64,000 nt of DNA from Actinokineospora auranticolor (GTDB taxonomy: Bacteria > Actinomycetota > Actinomycetes > Mycobacteriales > Pseudonocardiaceae). The notes beneath the pieces were generated by a model. That model did not search any database. It was given only the letters and a program-made list of their open reading frames with translations, and was not told the DNA's origin. The DNA is taken from the NCBI RefSeq assembly GCF_002934265.1, contig NZ_PTIX01000001.1, positions 248,001 to 312,000 of the forward strand. The letters run 5' to 3'. Positions 48,451 through 56,725 of this stretch are shown one piece after another; position 1 is the stretch's first letter; each line of letters begins with the position of its first letter. The position numbers were made by a program, and so were the translations under genes.

Positions 48451-49362
48451 TCATCGGTGCACCCCGGTTCTCGCGGAGCGCGCCAAGCGGCCCGCGTGCT
48501 GCTCGGCGGCCAGGATGGCGGCCGCGTTGATGATGTCGAGGTTGCCCGCGTAGTGCGGCAGCACATCGCTGTTGGCGGTGACCTCGACCGACACCACCAC
48601 GCGGTCGCCGGTCACGGTGCAGCCCAGCACCTCGTAGCCCGGCGCGAAGGTGCGCACGGCCTTCGCCGCCGTGGACACCGCGGCCCGGACCTCCTCGACC
48701 TCGGCGCCCGGGACGATCGCGCGGACGGCCGTGCGGAACGTCGCGGGTGGGACCGCCGGGCTGATGTTGAGGATCGCCTTGGTGTCGCGCACCCCGGTGA
48801 ACTCGCTGAGCGCCTGGCGGGTGGTGGCCACGTACTCGTCGAGGTTGATCCGGGTCGCGCGGCCCGCGATCGTGCTGGCCACGGTCGACACGGCCTCCAG
48901 GTACTCGACCCGGTACCGGCCCGCCAGCGCGTGCGCCACCGGCACCGCCGCCTGACCGCCGCAGCTGACCAGGCTGATGTCGGCGCACTCCGGCACCCCG
49001 GTGACCGTCGGCACCACCATCCGGCCCAGCTTGCTCGGCGTCAGGTCGACCAGCAGCGTGCCCAGCGGCTCCAGCAGCCGCCGGTGCTCGGCGTGCGCGG
49101 CGGCGCTGGTCGCGTCGAACACGACCGCGAACCGCTCCGCCGCCAGGATCGCGTCGACGCCGTCCGCGCTGGTCGGGCAGCCGAGCCGGGCCGCGTGCCG
49201 CAAGCCCGCGGACTCCGGGTTGCGCCCCGCCACCAGCGCGCAGTCCAACACGGGCGACCGGAGCGCCTTGTGCACCAGGTCCTGCCCGATCGCCCCGGTG
49301 CCGAGCACCGCCACCCGCACCGGCGCCACGAGGTCCGTGGCCGGGATCTCCACCGCCGTCAC
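48451..49362 (-). CDS. Acetaldehyde dehydrogenase (acylating), DmpF/MhpF family
   Basis: 303 residues. NAD-binding [20 protein letters not shown], catalytic Cys134 in [19 protein letters not shown], and [20 protein letters not shown]. Interconverts acyl-CoA and aldehyde with NAD(H); its partner aldolase is the next gene, as in meta-cleavage operons. GTG start at 49362 ([20 protein letters not shown]). There are no ring-cleavage genes here, so it is unlikely to be catabolic; it could feed an aldehyde from an acyl-CoA to the aldolase. Confidence 0.88.
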   Translation of the reverse strand: MTAVEIPATDLVAPVRVAVLGTGAIGQDLVHKALRSPVLDCALVAGRNPESAGLRHAARLGCPTSADGVDAILAAERFAVVFDATSAAAHAEHRRLLEPLGTLLVDLTPSKLGRMVVPTVTGVPECADISLVSCGGQAAVPVAHALAGRYRVEYLEAVSTVASTIAGRATRINLDEYVATTRQALSEFTGVRDTKAILNISPAVPPATFRTAVRAIVPGAEVEEVRAAVSTAAKAVRTFAPGYEVLGCTVTGDRVVVSVEVTANSDVLPHYAGNLDIINAAAILAAEQHAGRLARSARTGVHR

Positions 49363-49438
49363 CGCGCACCCCCGCGCCGTCCGACCGCACCGTCCCCATC
49401 CGCCGGAGCGATCCGGTCGACCGTCGTCCACGTCGTTC

Positions 49439-50341
49439 TCACCGCGCACCCCCACGCTGCTCGACCACGCCATCTCCCCCCAGCAGTGCGGTCCGCGCAC
49501 CTCCGAACCGCGCTGTCCACGCGTCTCCCCGCACCGCCGTCATCTCCGCCAGCCGGGCGAAGGGCGGGCCGACCATCGCGCCGTCCAGCACCGCCACCCC
49601 GCCGCCCGCCGCGTGGACCGCCTCCGTCACGCGCCGCGCCCTGGCCAGTTCCGCCGGGTCCGGGCGCAGGGCCGCGTTGATCGCGGGCAGCTCCGCCGGG
49701 TGCACGGTCGCCTTCCCGTGGAAGCCCAGCTCCCGGATCCGGGTCAGCTCGTCGGCCAGCACGTCCGGCGCGGACAGCCGGAAGTTGGCCGTGTCCACGC
49801 ACGCCTTGCCGTGCCGCGCGCAGGCCAGGGCCATCGCCTGGCGGGCGGCGAGCATCCCGGCCCAGGTGATCTCCACGCCCAGCGTCGCGGCCAGGTCGGC
49901 CGAGCCGAGGACCAGGCCGTCGGCCGCCGCGGTGATCGCGTCGAGGTCGGCCAGCGCGGCGACGGTCTCGACGGTCACGTAGACCTCCGGCGCGGCCCCG
50001 GCGCCCGCCAGGGTGTCGCGCAGCAGGCGCACCTCGACCGCCGACTCGACCATCGTCATCACCACGAACCCGGGCCGCACCGCCGACTCGGCCAGCAGCA
50101 CCAGGTCGTGGACCGCCTCGACCGTGCCCAGCGGGTTCACCCGGACGGCGACGTTCTCCGGTCTCGGCGCCTTCGCCAGGGCCGCGCGGCACACCTCCCG
50201 CGCCGCCGCCTTCTCCCGGGGCGGCACCGAGTCCTCCAGGTCGACCAGGTGCACGTCCGCGTCGTACGACCACGCCTTCACGACCCGGTCCAGCGACAGC
50301 GCCGGGGTGTACAGGACGCTGCGCGGGATGGCCCCGGTCAC
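49439..50341 (-). CDS. CitE-like HpcH/HpaI aldolase/lyase (malyl-CoA-type)
   Basis: 300 residues of the CitE-like family: YDADVHLVDLEDSVPPREKA (metal-binding Asp/Glu), VAVRVNPLGTVEAVHDLVLL, VTVETVAALADLDAITAAAD, GLVLGSADLAATLGVEITWA and GFHGKATVHPAELPAINAAL. These enzymes condense acyl-CoAs with 2-oxo acids or glyoxylate (malyl-, citramalyl-CoA lyases). GTG start overlaps the preceding stop by 4 bp. In ketomemicin-type pathways a related aldolase starts the chain from a 2-oxo acid and malonyl-CoA; the same role is inferred here. Confidence 0.88.
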   Translation of the reverse strand: MTGAIPRSVLYTPALSLDRVVKAWSYDADVHLVDLEDSVPPREKAAAREVCRAALAKAPRPENVAVRVNPLGTVEAVHDLVLLAESAVRPGFVVMTMVESAVEVRLLRDTLAGAGAAPEVYVTVETVAALADLDAITAAADGLVLGSADLAATLGVEITWAGMLAARQAMALACARHGKACVDTANFRLSAPDVLADELTRIRELGFHGKATVHPAELPAINAALRPDPAELARARRVTEAVHAAGGGVAVLDGAMVGPPFARLAEMTAVRGDAWTARFGGARTALLGGDGVVEQRGGAR

Positions 50342-51600
50342 CGCAGCACCCCGCCCGGCACCTCGTCGGCCAGGGTGACCGCGTCGGCGCCGACCTCGAC
50401 CAGCACCCGGCACAGCGACCGGATCTGGTCGACCGTCTGACCGGCTCGCATCATCACCCGCAGCCCGGCCGTGCCGCGCGGCACGATCGGGAAGAACACC
50501 GGCGAGACGTAGAACCCGGCCTCGAACACCCGCCTGCCCGCGTCGATGACGGCGTCGTCGCCCATCGGCACGACCCGGATCGGGAACTCCGCCCCCGACT
50601 GCGCGGTCCGCACCAGCGAGTCGAACAGCTCGATGTTGGCCGCCAGCCGGGTTTGCCGCGTGACCAGCTCCGGCGTCCGGTGGATCGCCGCGGACGCCAA
50701 GGACGCGCCGACGGCGGCGGTGTTCATCGGCTGCGAGTAGCTCAGCGCCCCGGCGAACCGCTCGATCACCCGCAGCACGGACTTGTCGAAGCCGTCCAGC
50801 ACGATCGCCGCGCCGCTGGTGCCGAACGCCTTGTTGAGCGTGGCCACGGTGACCGTGCGCGCGTCCTGCAGCCTGCTGTTCTCCCGCACGTACCCCATGC
50901 CGCGCTCGCCGTAGGCCGACACGGAGTGCGAGTCGTCGAAGTAGACCAGCAGCCCGTACCGGTCCTGGAGGTCGTTGAGCTCCTTCACCGGCGCGTACCC
51001 GCCGAGGCTGTCGGCACCGTCGACGACGTAGCAGACCCGCTCGTAGCGCTTGCACATGTCTTCCAGGAAGCCGAGGTCGTGGTGGGCGCAGGTGACCACC
51101 TCGGTCTCGTCCGCGCACGCGGGCTTCGCGTTGGCCATCGACACGTGGCAGTACTTGTCGAACACCATCAGCGGCCGGGTCCCGTCACCGAGGTGCCCGG
51201 ACGCGACCAGCGGCAGCAGTCCCGCGCTGGCCACCCCCGCCGAGATCGCGGACACCACGTCGGCGTCCCACAGCTCGCCCAGCGACGCCTCCAGCTCCAG
51301 CAGCGCCGGGATCTGCACGCGGCTGCGCGGGATGCAGTGGTCGAGCACGCCGAAGCGGCGCAGCGCGGCCACCGCGCCCTCGATCACCTCGGGGTGCGAG
51401 TCGAGGTCGAGGTAGGAGCAGCAGGTGAAGTTGACGAACTCGTGCCCGTCGGCGGTGCGCAGCAGGCCGTCGTCGAGCTCGGCGACGATCCCGGCGAGAC
51501 CGTTGCGCTCGGACATGTCCCAGAACGCGTTGCCGATCCCGACGGCCTTGTCGTTGTCCCGGTACCGGTGCGGCGGGGTGATCGACTCGCGCCCGGTCAC
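50338..51600 (-). CDS. PLP-dependent alpha-oxoamine synthase (AONS/KBL/ALAS type)
   Basis: 420 residues, fold-type I. PLP Lys257 in TVTVATLNKAFGTSGAAIVL; cofactor Asp/His in LVYFDDSHSVSAYGERGMGY; CIPRSRVQIPALLELEASLG and VDGADSLGGYAPVKELNDLQ are as in 8-amino-7-oxononanoate and 2-amino-3-oxobutyrate synthases. It joins an acyl-CoA to the alpha-carbon of an amino acid with loss of CO2, giving an alpha-amino ketone. GTG start overlaps the JmjC stop (GTGA). It is the key C-C bond-forming enzyme of the cluster; biotin or haem roles are unlikely given its neighbours. Confidence 0.9.
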   Translation of the reverse strand: MTGRESITPPHRYRDNDKAVGIGNAFWDMSERNGLAGIVAELDDGLLRTADGHEFVNFTCCSYLDLDSHPEVIEGAVAALRRFGVLDHCIPRSRVQIPALLELEASLGELWDADVVSAISAGVASAGLLPLVASGHLGDGTRPLMVFDKYCHVSMANAKPACADETEVVTCAHHDLGFLEDMCKRYERVCYVVDGADSLGGYAPVKELNDLQDRYGLLVYFDDSHSVSAYGERGMGYVRENSRLQDARTVTVATLNKAFGTSGAAIVLDGFDKSVLRVIERFAGALSYSQPMNTAAVGASLASAAIHRTPELVTRQTRLAANIELFDSLVRTAQSGAEFPIRVVPMGDDAVIDAGRRVFEAGFYVSPVFFPIVPRGTAGLRVMMRAGQTVDQIRSLCRVLVEVGADAVTLADEVPGGVLR

Positions 51601-52466
51601 GACTGCGACTCCGCGGGCTGGTAGTTGTAGACGCCCTTGAGCTTGCGGTAGAGCGCGGTGTAGAGCGCGACACCGAGCACGTACGGGCGGCGCAGGATCT
51701 TCGTGTCGCGCAGCCAGAAGTTCATGTTGATGTTCATGTCGGCCAGCGACTCCGCCTGGTGCCACCAGCCCAGCGGCAGGTACAGCATCTGACCGGGCTC
51801 CAGGACCAGCTCGCGCCGCTCGGCCAACCGGCCCACCAGCTTGGGGAACCGCCGCGCGTCGACGTTGTCGAAGTCGAACGCCTGGGACTTGTCGCCGAAG
51901 CCCTTGCGCAGCGAGCGCGGGTAGTAGTCCCACGACCCCGGCGGCGCCAGCACGAACCGCTTGCGGCCCTCCAGCGCGATGTTGAAGTTCTCCAGCTCGT
52001 CGAAGTGGCTCTGGGTGAACACGCCCTTGTGGCTGATCCACAGGTTCGCCGCGTTGAGCGAGCGCCGGTAGTCGAACAGCTCCCCGGCGTCGAAGCCCAG
52101 GATCGCGTTGACGTCGGCCGGGTTGTTGCGGATGTTGGACACGATCCGGTTCCACGTGCCCGGGTCGGTCAGGTACCGCTCGTCGGCGAAGAACTCGCGC
52201 AGCTTGATGTCGCGCGTGGTCCAGCGCGCGGAGTTCTGCTTGTCGCTGGGCTCGGTGAACAGCGTCACCGACATGTCGCCCAGCCGCTCCGCGACACCCT
52301 CGCGGCCCAGCCCTTGGACGCTGTCGGGCAGCGTGATCACCACGGGCACGTCCGCCCGGATCAGCGCCTCCCGGCCGAACGCCAGGAACTCGTCGAAACC
52401 CAACCGGGGCACCGGGACCCCGCCCAGTTCCTCGGTGACCGGCTCAACCGACTCTGTTGTGCTCAT
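51597..52466 (-). CDS. JmjC/cupin_8-type 2-oxoglutarate/Fe(II) oxygenase
   Basis: 289 residues. Iron ligands His154 and Asp156 in TQSHFDELENFN and distal His236 in YLPLGWWHQAESLADMNINM; 2-oxoglutarate-binding residues are likely in RKRFVLAPPGSWDYYP. The fold resembles FIH-like JmjC hydroxylases, often acting on amino acids or peptides. ATG 52466 with GAGGG upstream, 10 bp after the transporter stop. In the cluster it would hydroxylate an intermediate or the final product. Confidence 0.88.
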   Translation of the reverse strand: MSTTESVEPVTEELGGVPVPRLGFDEFLAFGREALIRADVPVVITLPDSVQGLGREGVAERLGDMSVTLFTEPSDKQNSARWTTRDIKLREFFADERYLTDPGTWNRIVSNIRNNPADVNAILGFDAGELFDYRRSLNAANLWISHKGVFTQSHFDELENFNIALEGRKRFVLAPPGSWDYYPRSLRKGFGDKSQAFDFDNVDARRFPKLVGRLAERRELVLEPGQMLYLPLGWWHQAESLADMNINMNFWLRDTKILRRPYVLGVALYTALYRKLKGVYNYQPAESQS

Positions 52467-52476
52467 GGTGTTTCCC

Positions 52477-53721
52477 TCACCTCTCCACGACCGAACCACT
52501 ACCCGCGGGCACGTCCCGGGTGCCCGCGTGCAACGCGGACTGGCCCAACAGGCTCAACGCCAGCGCGACGACCCCGCCGCCGACCGCGGCCAGCGCCGCG
52601 TGCGACGAACCGCCGGACTCGGCGAGCCGCCCGCCCACCGCCGTGCCCGCGGCGATGCCGAGCGCGCCCGCGCTGCTCAGCCACGAGAACCCCTCCGACA
52701 GGGAACCCCTGGGTGCCAACGACTCCAACAACGTGCTACCCGCGATCAACGACGGCGACAGGGCCACCCCGGCCACCACCGCCAACCCCGCCATCGCCAG
52801 GGACGACCCGGCGAACGCCAGCGGCACCGTGCCCACCGCCACCGTCCCGGCGGTGATCGACAGCAGCCGGGCCTGCGACAGCCGCCAGTCCACCGCCCCG
52901 TACACCCCGCCCGCGACCAGGCTCCCCACCGCCGTGAGCGACAGGAACACCCCGGCCATCCCGGGCGACCCCTGCTCCTTCGCGAACGCGACCATGGTCA
53001 CGTCCACCGCGCCGAGCAGGAAACCCAACCCCGCGTAGGCGACGATCAACACCTGCACGCCGCGCACCGCGATCGCCCGCCGCGGCCCGCTCGGGTCGAC
53101 CGGCTTCACGCCGGGCTCGGACGGCTTGTGCAGCGCCAGCGCGATCGAGCCCGCGGTGGTCAGCACGACGCACGCCACCAGCCCCGCCGCCGGGTGCGCC
53201 GCGGTGGCCAGCGCCGTGGCCAGCAGCGGTCCCAGCAGGAAGATGGTCTCGTCCAACATGGACTCGAGCGCGTACGCGGTGCGCAGCCCGCCCTGGTCGA
53301 CCAGCGCGGCCCACCTGGCCCGCATGAACGACGTCAGCGACACCGACGAGCAGCCGGTCACCACCGCCGCGACCACCAGCAGCCACAGCGGCGCCCGCAG
53401 CACCGCCGCCACCAGCAGCCAGACCAGGCCCAGGCCGTGGCCCGCGCACGCGAGCAGCAGCACGCGCCGCTGGCTGTGCCGGTCGGCCAGCCGCCCGAGC
53501 ACCGGGCTCGCCAGCCCCTGCGCGACCAGCAGCGTCGCCGCGACCACCCCGGCCTGTCCGAGTGAACCGGTCGCCGCGGACACCAGCAGCAGGCAGGCCA
53601 GCGAGCGCATGGCGATGGGGAAGCGCCCGACGAAGCCCCACAGGCCCAGTGCCGCGGCCCCGGGCGAACGCAGCAACGTCGAATACGCCAGAAAGCCGGA
53701 TTTGGCGCCCCCTGCGGACAC
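52477..53721 (-). CDS. MFS transporter of the biosynthetic cluster
   Basis: 414 residues with 12 hydrophobic helices; loop motif LGRLADRHSQRRVLLLACAG. First gene of the seven-gene minus-strand operon. GTG 53721 follows GGAG (5 nt), with a good promoter ~85 bp upstream. As the only transporter in the cluster it is the probable exporter of the product, giving self-protection. Confidence 0.87.
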   Translation of the reverse strand: MSAGGAKSGFLAYSTLLRSPGAAALGLWGFVGRFPIAMRSLACLLLVSAATGSLGQAGVVAATLLVAQGLASPVLGRLADRHSQRRVLLLACAGHGLGLVWLLVAAVLRAPLWLLVVAAVVTGCSSVSLTSFMRARWAALVDQGGLRTAYALESMLDETIFLLGPLLATALATAAHPAAGLVACVVLTTAGSIALALHKPSEPGVKPVDPSGPRRAIAVRGVQVLIVAYAGLGFLLGAVDVTMVAFAKEQGSPGMAGVFLSLTAVGSLVAGGVYGAVDWRLSQARLLSITAGTVAVGTVPLAFAGSSLAMAGLAVVAGVALSPSLIAGSTLLESLAPRGSLSEGFSWLSSAGALGIAAGTAVGGRLAESGGSSHAALAAVGGGVVALALSLLGQSALHAGTRDVPAGSGSVVER

Positions 53722-54148
53722 AATGCTCCTGTTCTGTGAATACTGGTAATGCCCCGCCGAAAGGCCGAACCGCCGCGCTGCTCGCTAAACGCGGCGACGC
53801 CGGGTCACGCTAGGCGGGCTCCCACCTGCTGTCAATGCCCCAAACGCGCCGCGACCCGGGGCTGAAAGGCGCAACCGGGTACGCATTCCGGTATCGCGTT
53901 TCGCCGCACGGACAAACGCGAGAACGGGTCGGGTCCAGGGTGCGTTCCGCCCATATTCCACCTCCGGGAAAGCCGCGTCGATCAACCACGATACCCATTA
54001 CCCCGCCGGGTCGCTTTGTGGTCATCGTGTGGCCAAGGTGGACCGTTAGGGTGGACGGTGTGATCCGGACCGCACTGGGCCGCCGTTCAGCCGGTGGTGT
54101 GGTGACCGAGGTGGACAGCCGCCCGCGCGGGCGCCCGAAGGGGCGGGA
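53722..54148. other. Intergenic region with cluster promoter
   Basis: 427 bp between the cluster operon and the ApbE gene. It holds a strong promoter on the minus strand; no gene with coding character is seen, though short open frames exist. Confidence 0.6.
53807..53835 (-). promoter_or_regulatory. Strong sigma70-type promoter for the biosynthetic operon
   Basis: On the minus strand TTGACA (53835-53830), 17-bp spacer, TAGCGT (53812-53807). The -35 is perfect, which is unusual in this genome. Transcription would start near 53800, leaving an ~80-nt leader before the transporter start. Confidence 0.65.
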
Positions 54149-54916
54149 TCAGGCCACGACGGTGGTGCGGCCGTCGCGCCAGACGACCAGGCCGGTGCGG
54201 TCGGGCCGGGTGCGCAGCCAGGTGGCGGCGTCGCGGCCGTGCGCGTAGGCGGCGGTGGCGTCGATGTCGGCCCAGGTGAGGGTGTCGGCGACGACGGTCA
54301 CCGAGGCGACGTCGGCGGGCGGGCGGCCGGTGCGGCCGTCCACGATGTGCTCGCCGCGGTGCGCGGTGCCGGAGGTCGCGACCGCGCCGGAGCGGATCGG
54401 GATGACGGCGATGATCTTGCTGGGGGAGCGCGGGTCCTCGACGCCGACGCGCCACGGCGCGCCGTCCGGGTCGAGGGTCCGGCAGACCAGGTCGCCGCCT
54501 GCGGAGAGGCAGAAGCCGGTGTCGGGCAACGCGCGCAGGTGCTCGGCGGCGCGCTCGGCCGCCCAGCCCTTGACCACGCCGTTCGGGTCCAGCACGGACT
54601 CGCCGTCCGGGCCCGGGCGCCGGACGCGGAAGGCGCCGCCGGAGTCGTGCTCGGCCCACTCGGCCAGTCCGAGCACCTCGGTGACCTCGGGTGGGCAGTC
54701 CACCGGGCCGATCTCGCCGCGGCCGAGGCGGGAGATCACCGAGTCCACGCGGAACGTGCTGAACACGCGGTCCACCTCGCGCAACTCGGCCATCACCGCC
54801 GCCCACGCCGACCGCGCCGACGCGTCGTCGGTGTGCGCGCCGCGCAGGGCGAGGCTGATCGGCATGCCCATGACGTGCTCGACGTAGCGCTTCGAGTCCG
54901 GTGTGGATGGTGCCAT
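54149..54916 (-). CDS. apbE: FAD:protein FMN transferase (ApbE family)
   Basis: 255 residues. Motifs: VEHVMGMPISLALRG, DRVFSTFRVDSVISRLGRGE, LDPNGVVKGWAAERAAEHL, CLSAGGDLVCR and TSGTAHRGEHIVDGRTGRPP (Mg/FAD binding) and TWADIDATAAYAHGRDAATW. It transfers FMN from FAD to a Thr of the target in a phosphoester bond; the target is most likely the FMN-binding protein next to it, whose stop overlaps this ATG (TGATG). Part of the three-gene redox operon. Confidence 0.92.
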   Translation of the reverse strand: MAPSTPDSKRYVEHVMGMPISLALRGAHTDDASARSAWAAVMAELREVDRVFSTFRVDSVISRLGRGEIGPVDCPPEVTEVLGLAEWAEHDSGGAFRVRRPGPDGESVLDPNGVVKGWAAERAAEHLRALPDTGFCLSAGGDLVCRTLDPDGAPWRVGVEDPRSPSKIIAVIPIRSGAVATSGTAHRGEHIVDGRTGRPPADVASVTVVADTLTWADIDATAAYAHGRDAATWLRTRPDRTGLVVWRDGRTTVVA

Positions 54917-55320
54917 CACAGCCCCGCCTCGTCGAGCGCGCCCTGGAGGGACTCGCGGTAGCCCTCGCTGGTCACCGTAGCGCCGCTGACCATGTCGATG
55001 TCGGCGCTCTGCGCGTCGAGCGCCTCCTCGGTGAGGATGGGCAGCGCGCGGGCGTTGATCTGCTGGTCCTTGCGGTTGGCATCGGGGGACTGGAGCACGG
55101 TGACCGCGGTGACCTTGTTGTCCGCCAGGGTGATCGCGACCTGCACCGCACCCCAGCGGGTCTGCGCCACCGGACCGGTGACCGTCCGGCCACCCGACGA
55201 CGTGCCGACCGCGACCACCTCCGAACTCGCGGGCAGCGCGGCGGAGGTCGAGGTGTGGTAACCGAAGAGGAGCACGAGGACGGTGAGCGTGCTCAAACCC
55301 CACATGACGACGCGTTTCAT
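54916..55320 (-). CDS. Membrane-anchored FMN-binding domain protein
   Basis: 134 residues. N-terminal membrane helix or signal (VVMWGLSTLTVLVLLFGYHT, ~4-24), then an FMN_bind domain ending DIDMVSGATVTSEGYRESLQ, where the Thr of SGATVTS is the expected covalent FMN site. Would carry electrons outside the membrane. Located 4 bp after the ferric-reductase-like gene and before apbE. Confidence 0.9.
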   Translation of the reverse strand: MKRVVMWGLSTLTVLVLLFGYHTSTSAALPASSEVVAVGTSSGGRTVTGPVAQTRWGAVQVAITLADNKVTAVTVLQSPDANRKDQQINARALPILTEEALDAQSADIDMVSGATVTSEGYRESLQGALDEAGL

Positions 55321-55324
55321 GACC

Positions 55325-56725
55325 TCACCACTCGAAGTGCTCGACGTGCAGCCGCGCGGCCGGGAGCCCGGCGGCCTGGACCGTGCGGCACACCAGCGCC
55401 GCCCACGGCGCCGGACCGCACACGTACACGTCGTGGTCGGCGATATCGGGTACCAGCGCGCGCAGGACCGCCAGGTCGTCGAGCCGCGCGACGCCGTCGC
55501 CGAGCCAGGAGTCGTGGCCGCGGCGGTGGCCCGGGAGGGGCACCACCCGGAGCCCGCGTTGCCGGGCCAGGTCCTGGAACTCGGTCTCGAAGAGGGGGCG
55601 GTCGGTGAACCGGTGCAGCACAACGGCTTCGCCCGGCGCGTACGCCATTCCCCCGGCCAGCGCGCGCAGCGGCGCGATGCCGACACCCGCGCCGATCAAC
55701 GCCACCTTCCGACTCGCACGGGCGCGTTCGGTGAGCCTGCCGAAGGGGCCTTCGAACAGGACCCGGGTGCCGGGTCGCAGCTGTGCGACGCGGATGCTGT
55801 TGTCGCCCAACGCTTGCACAGTGATGCGCAGGCCGCGGCCGTCGGGCGCGGCGGAGAGGGAGTACGGGTTGCCGCGTGTCCAGCCCTTCCGGTCGAGGAA
55901 CCGCCAACCGAGGAACTGACCGGCCTGAGCCGGGAAAAGGCGCAGGTCCCGTCCGGTGAGGTGCACCGAGTACACGCCGTCGCCCTCCGGCACCACGGCG
56001 CTGACGCGCAGCCGGTGCCGCAGGTTCCGCGTGATCGGGACCCCTAGCCGCCAGACCAGCACCGCGCCGACGGAGGCGCCCCAGAGGGACCACCAGAACA
56101 CCGTGGTCGCGGTGGAGGACAGGAAGTCCTGGCCGGTCCACAACTGGTGCGGCAGCGCCAAGCCGACGCCGAGGTAGGCGTAGAGGTGCAGCAGGTGCCA
56201 CGACTCGTAGCGGATCTTCCGGCGCGCGGCCTTGACGCTGGTCACGGCCGTGAGCACCAGGCAGACCGTGCCCGCGAGCGCCAGCAGCATGCCCGGGTAC
56301 TCGGTCACCAGCTGCCAGGACGTCGCGGGTGTCTCGACCAGGTCGCCCGCCGCGTAGCCCCAGGTGATCAGGACGACGTGGGCCAGCATGAGGTTGACCG
56401 AGGTGAACCCGACGACGCGGTGGTGGCGGACGAGGCGGTCCTGGCCGAAGGCGCGTTCGAGGACCGGGACCCTGGCCATCATCAGGACCTGCGCCAGCAG
56501 CAGCACGGACGCGACCAGGCCGGTGAGGCGACCGAGGGAGGTCAGGCCGGACTCCCACTCCGCCAGCGCCCCGAGGCCGCCGCCGGTGGTCCACCAGTAC
56601 GTGACCAGCAGCAGCGCCGCCCACAGCGCCGAACCGGCGGCGATTCGCACGCCGCGGTCGACACCCGCGGGCGAGGTCGTCGGGACGGTCGCGGGCAGCG
56701 TCGGCGGTTCGGTGAGGGCGGTCAC
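55325..56725 (-). CDS. Ferric reductase-like transmembrane protein with FAD/NAD domains
   Basis: 466 residues. N-terminal six-helix ferric-reductase domain (haem His in RHHRVVGFTSVNLMLAHVVL and WHLLHLYAYLGVGLALPHQL), FAD-binding AGQFLGWRFLDRK, NPYSLSAAPDG and NAD-binding VALIGAGVGIAPLRALAG, VYVCGPAPW. Start at GTG 56725 with GGAAGGA. It would move electrons from NAD(P)H across the membrane to the FMN protein next in the operon. The final electron acceptor is unknown. Confidence 0.9.
   Translation of the reverse strand: MTALTEPPTLPATVPTTSPAGVDRGVRIAAGSALWAALLLVTYWWTTGGGLGALAEWESGLTSLGRLTGLVASVLLLAQVLMMARVPVLERAFGQDRLVRHHRVVGFTSVNLMLAHVVLITWGYAAGDLVETPATSWQLVTEYPGMLLALAGTVCLVLTAVTSVKAARRKIRYESWHLLHLYAYLGVGLALPHQLWTGQDFLSSTATTVFWWSLWGASVGAVLVWRLGVPITRNLRHRLRVSAVVPEGDGVYSVHLTGRDLRLFPAQAGQFLGWRFLDRKGWTRGNPYSLSAAPDGRGLRITVQALGDNSIRVAQLRPGTRVLFEGPFGRLTERARASRKVALIGAGVGIAPLRALAGGMAYAPGEAVVLHRFTDRPLFETEFQDLARQRGLRVVPLPGHRRGHDSWLGDGVARLDDLAVLRALVPDIADHDVYVCGPAPWAALVCRTVQAAGLPAARLHVEHFEW

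Noticed and set aside
44586-53721. Assigning individual ketomemicin gene names to the cluster
   Set aside because: The similarity is in enzyme types and pathway logic, recalled without alignment; orthology cannot be claimed.
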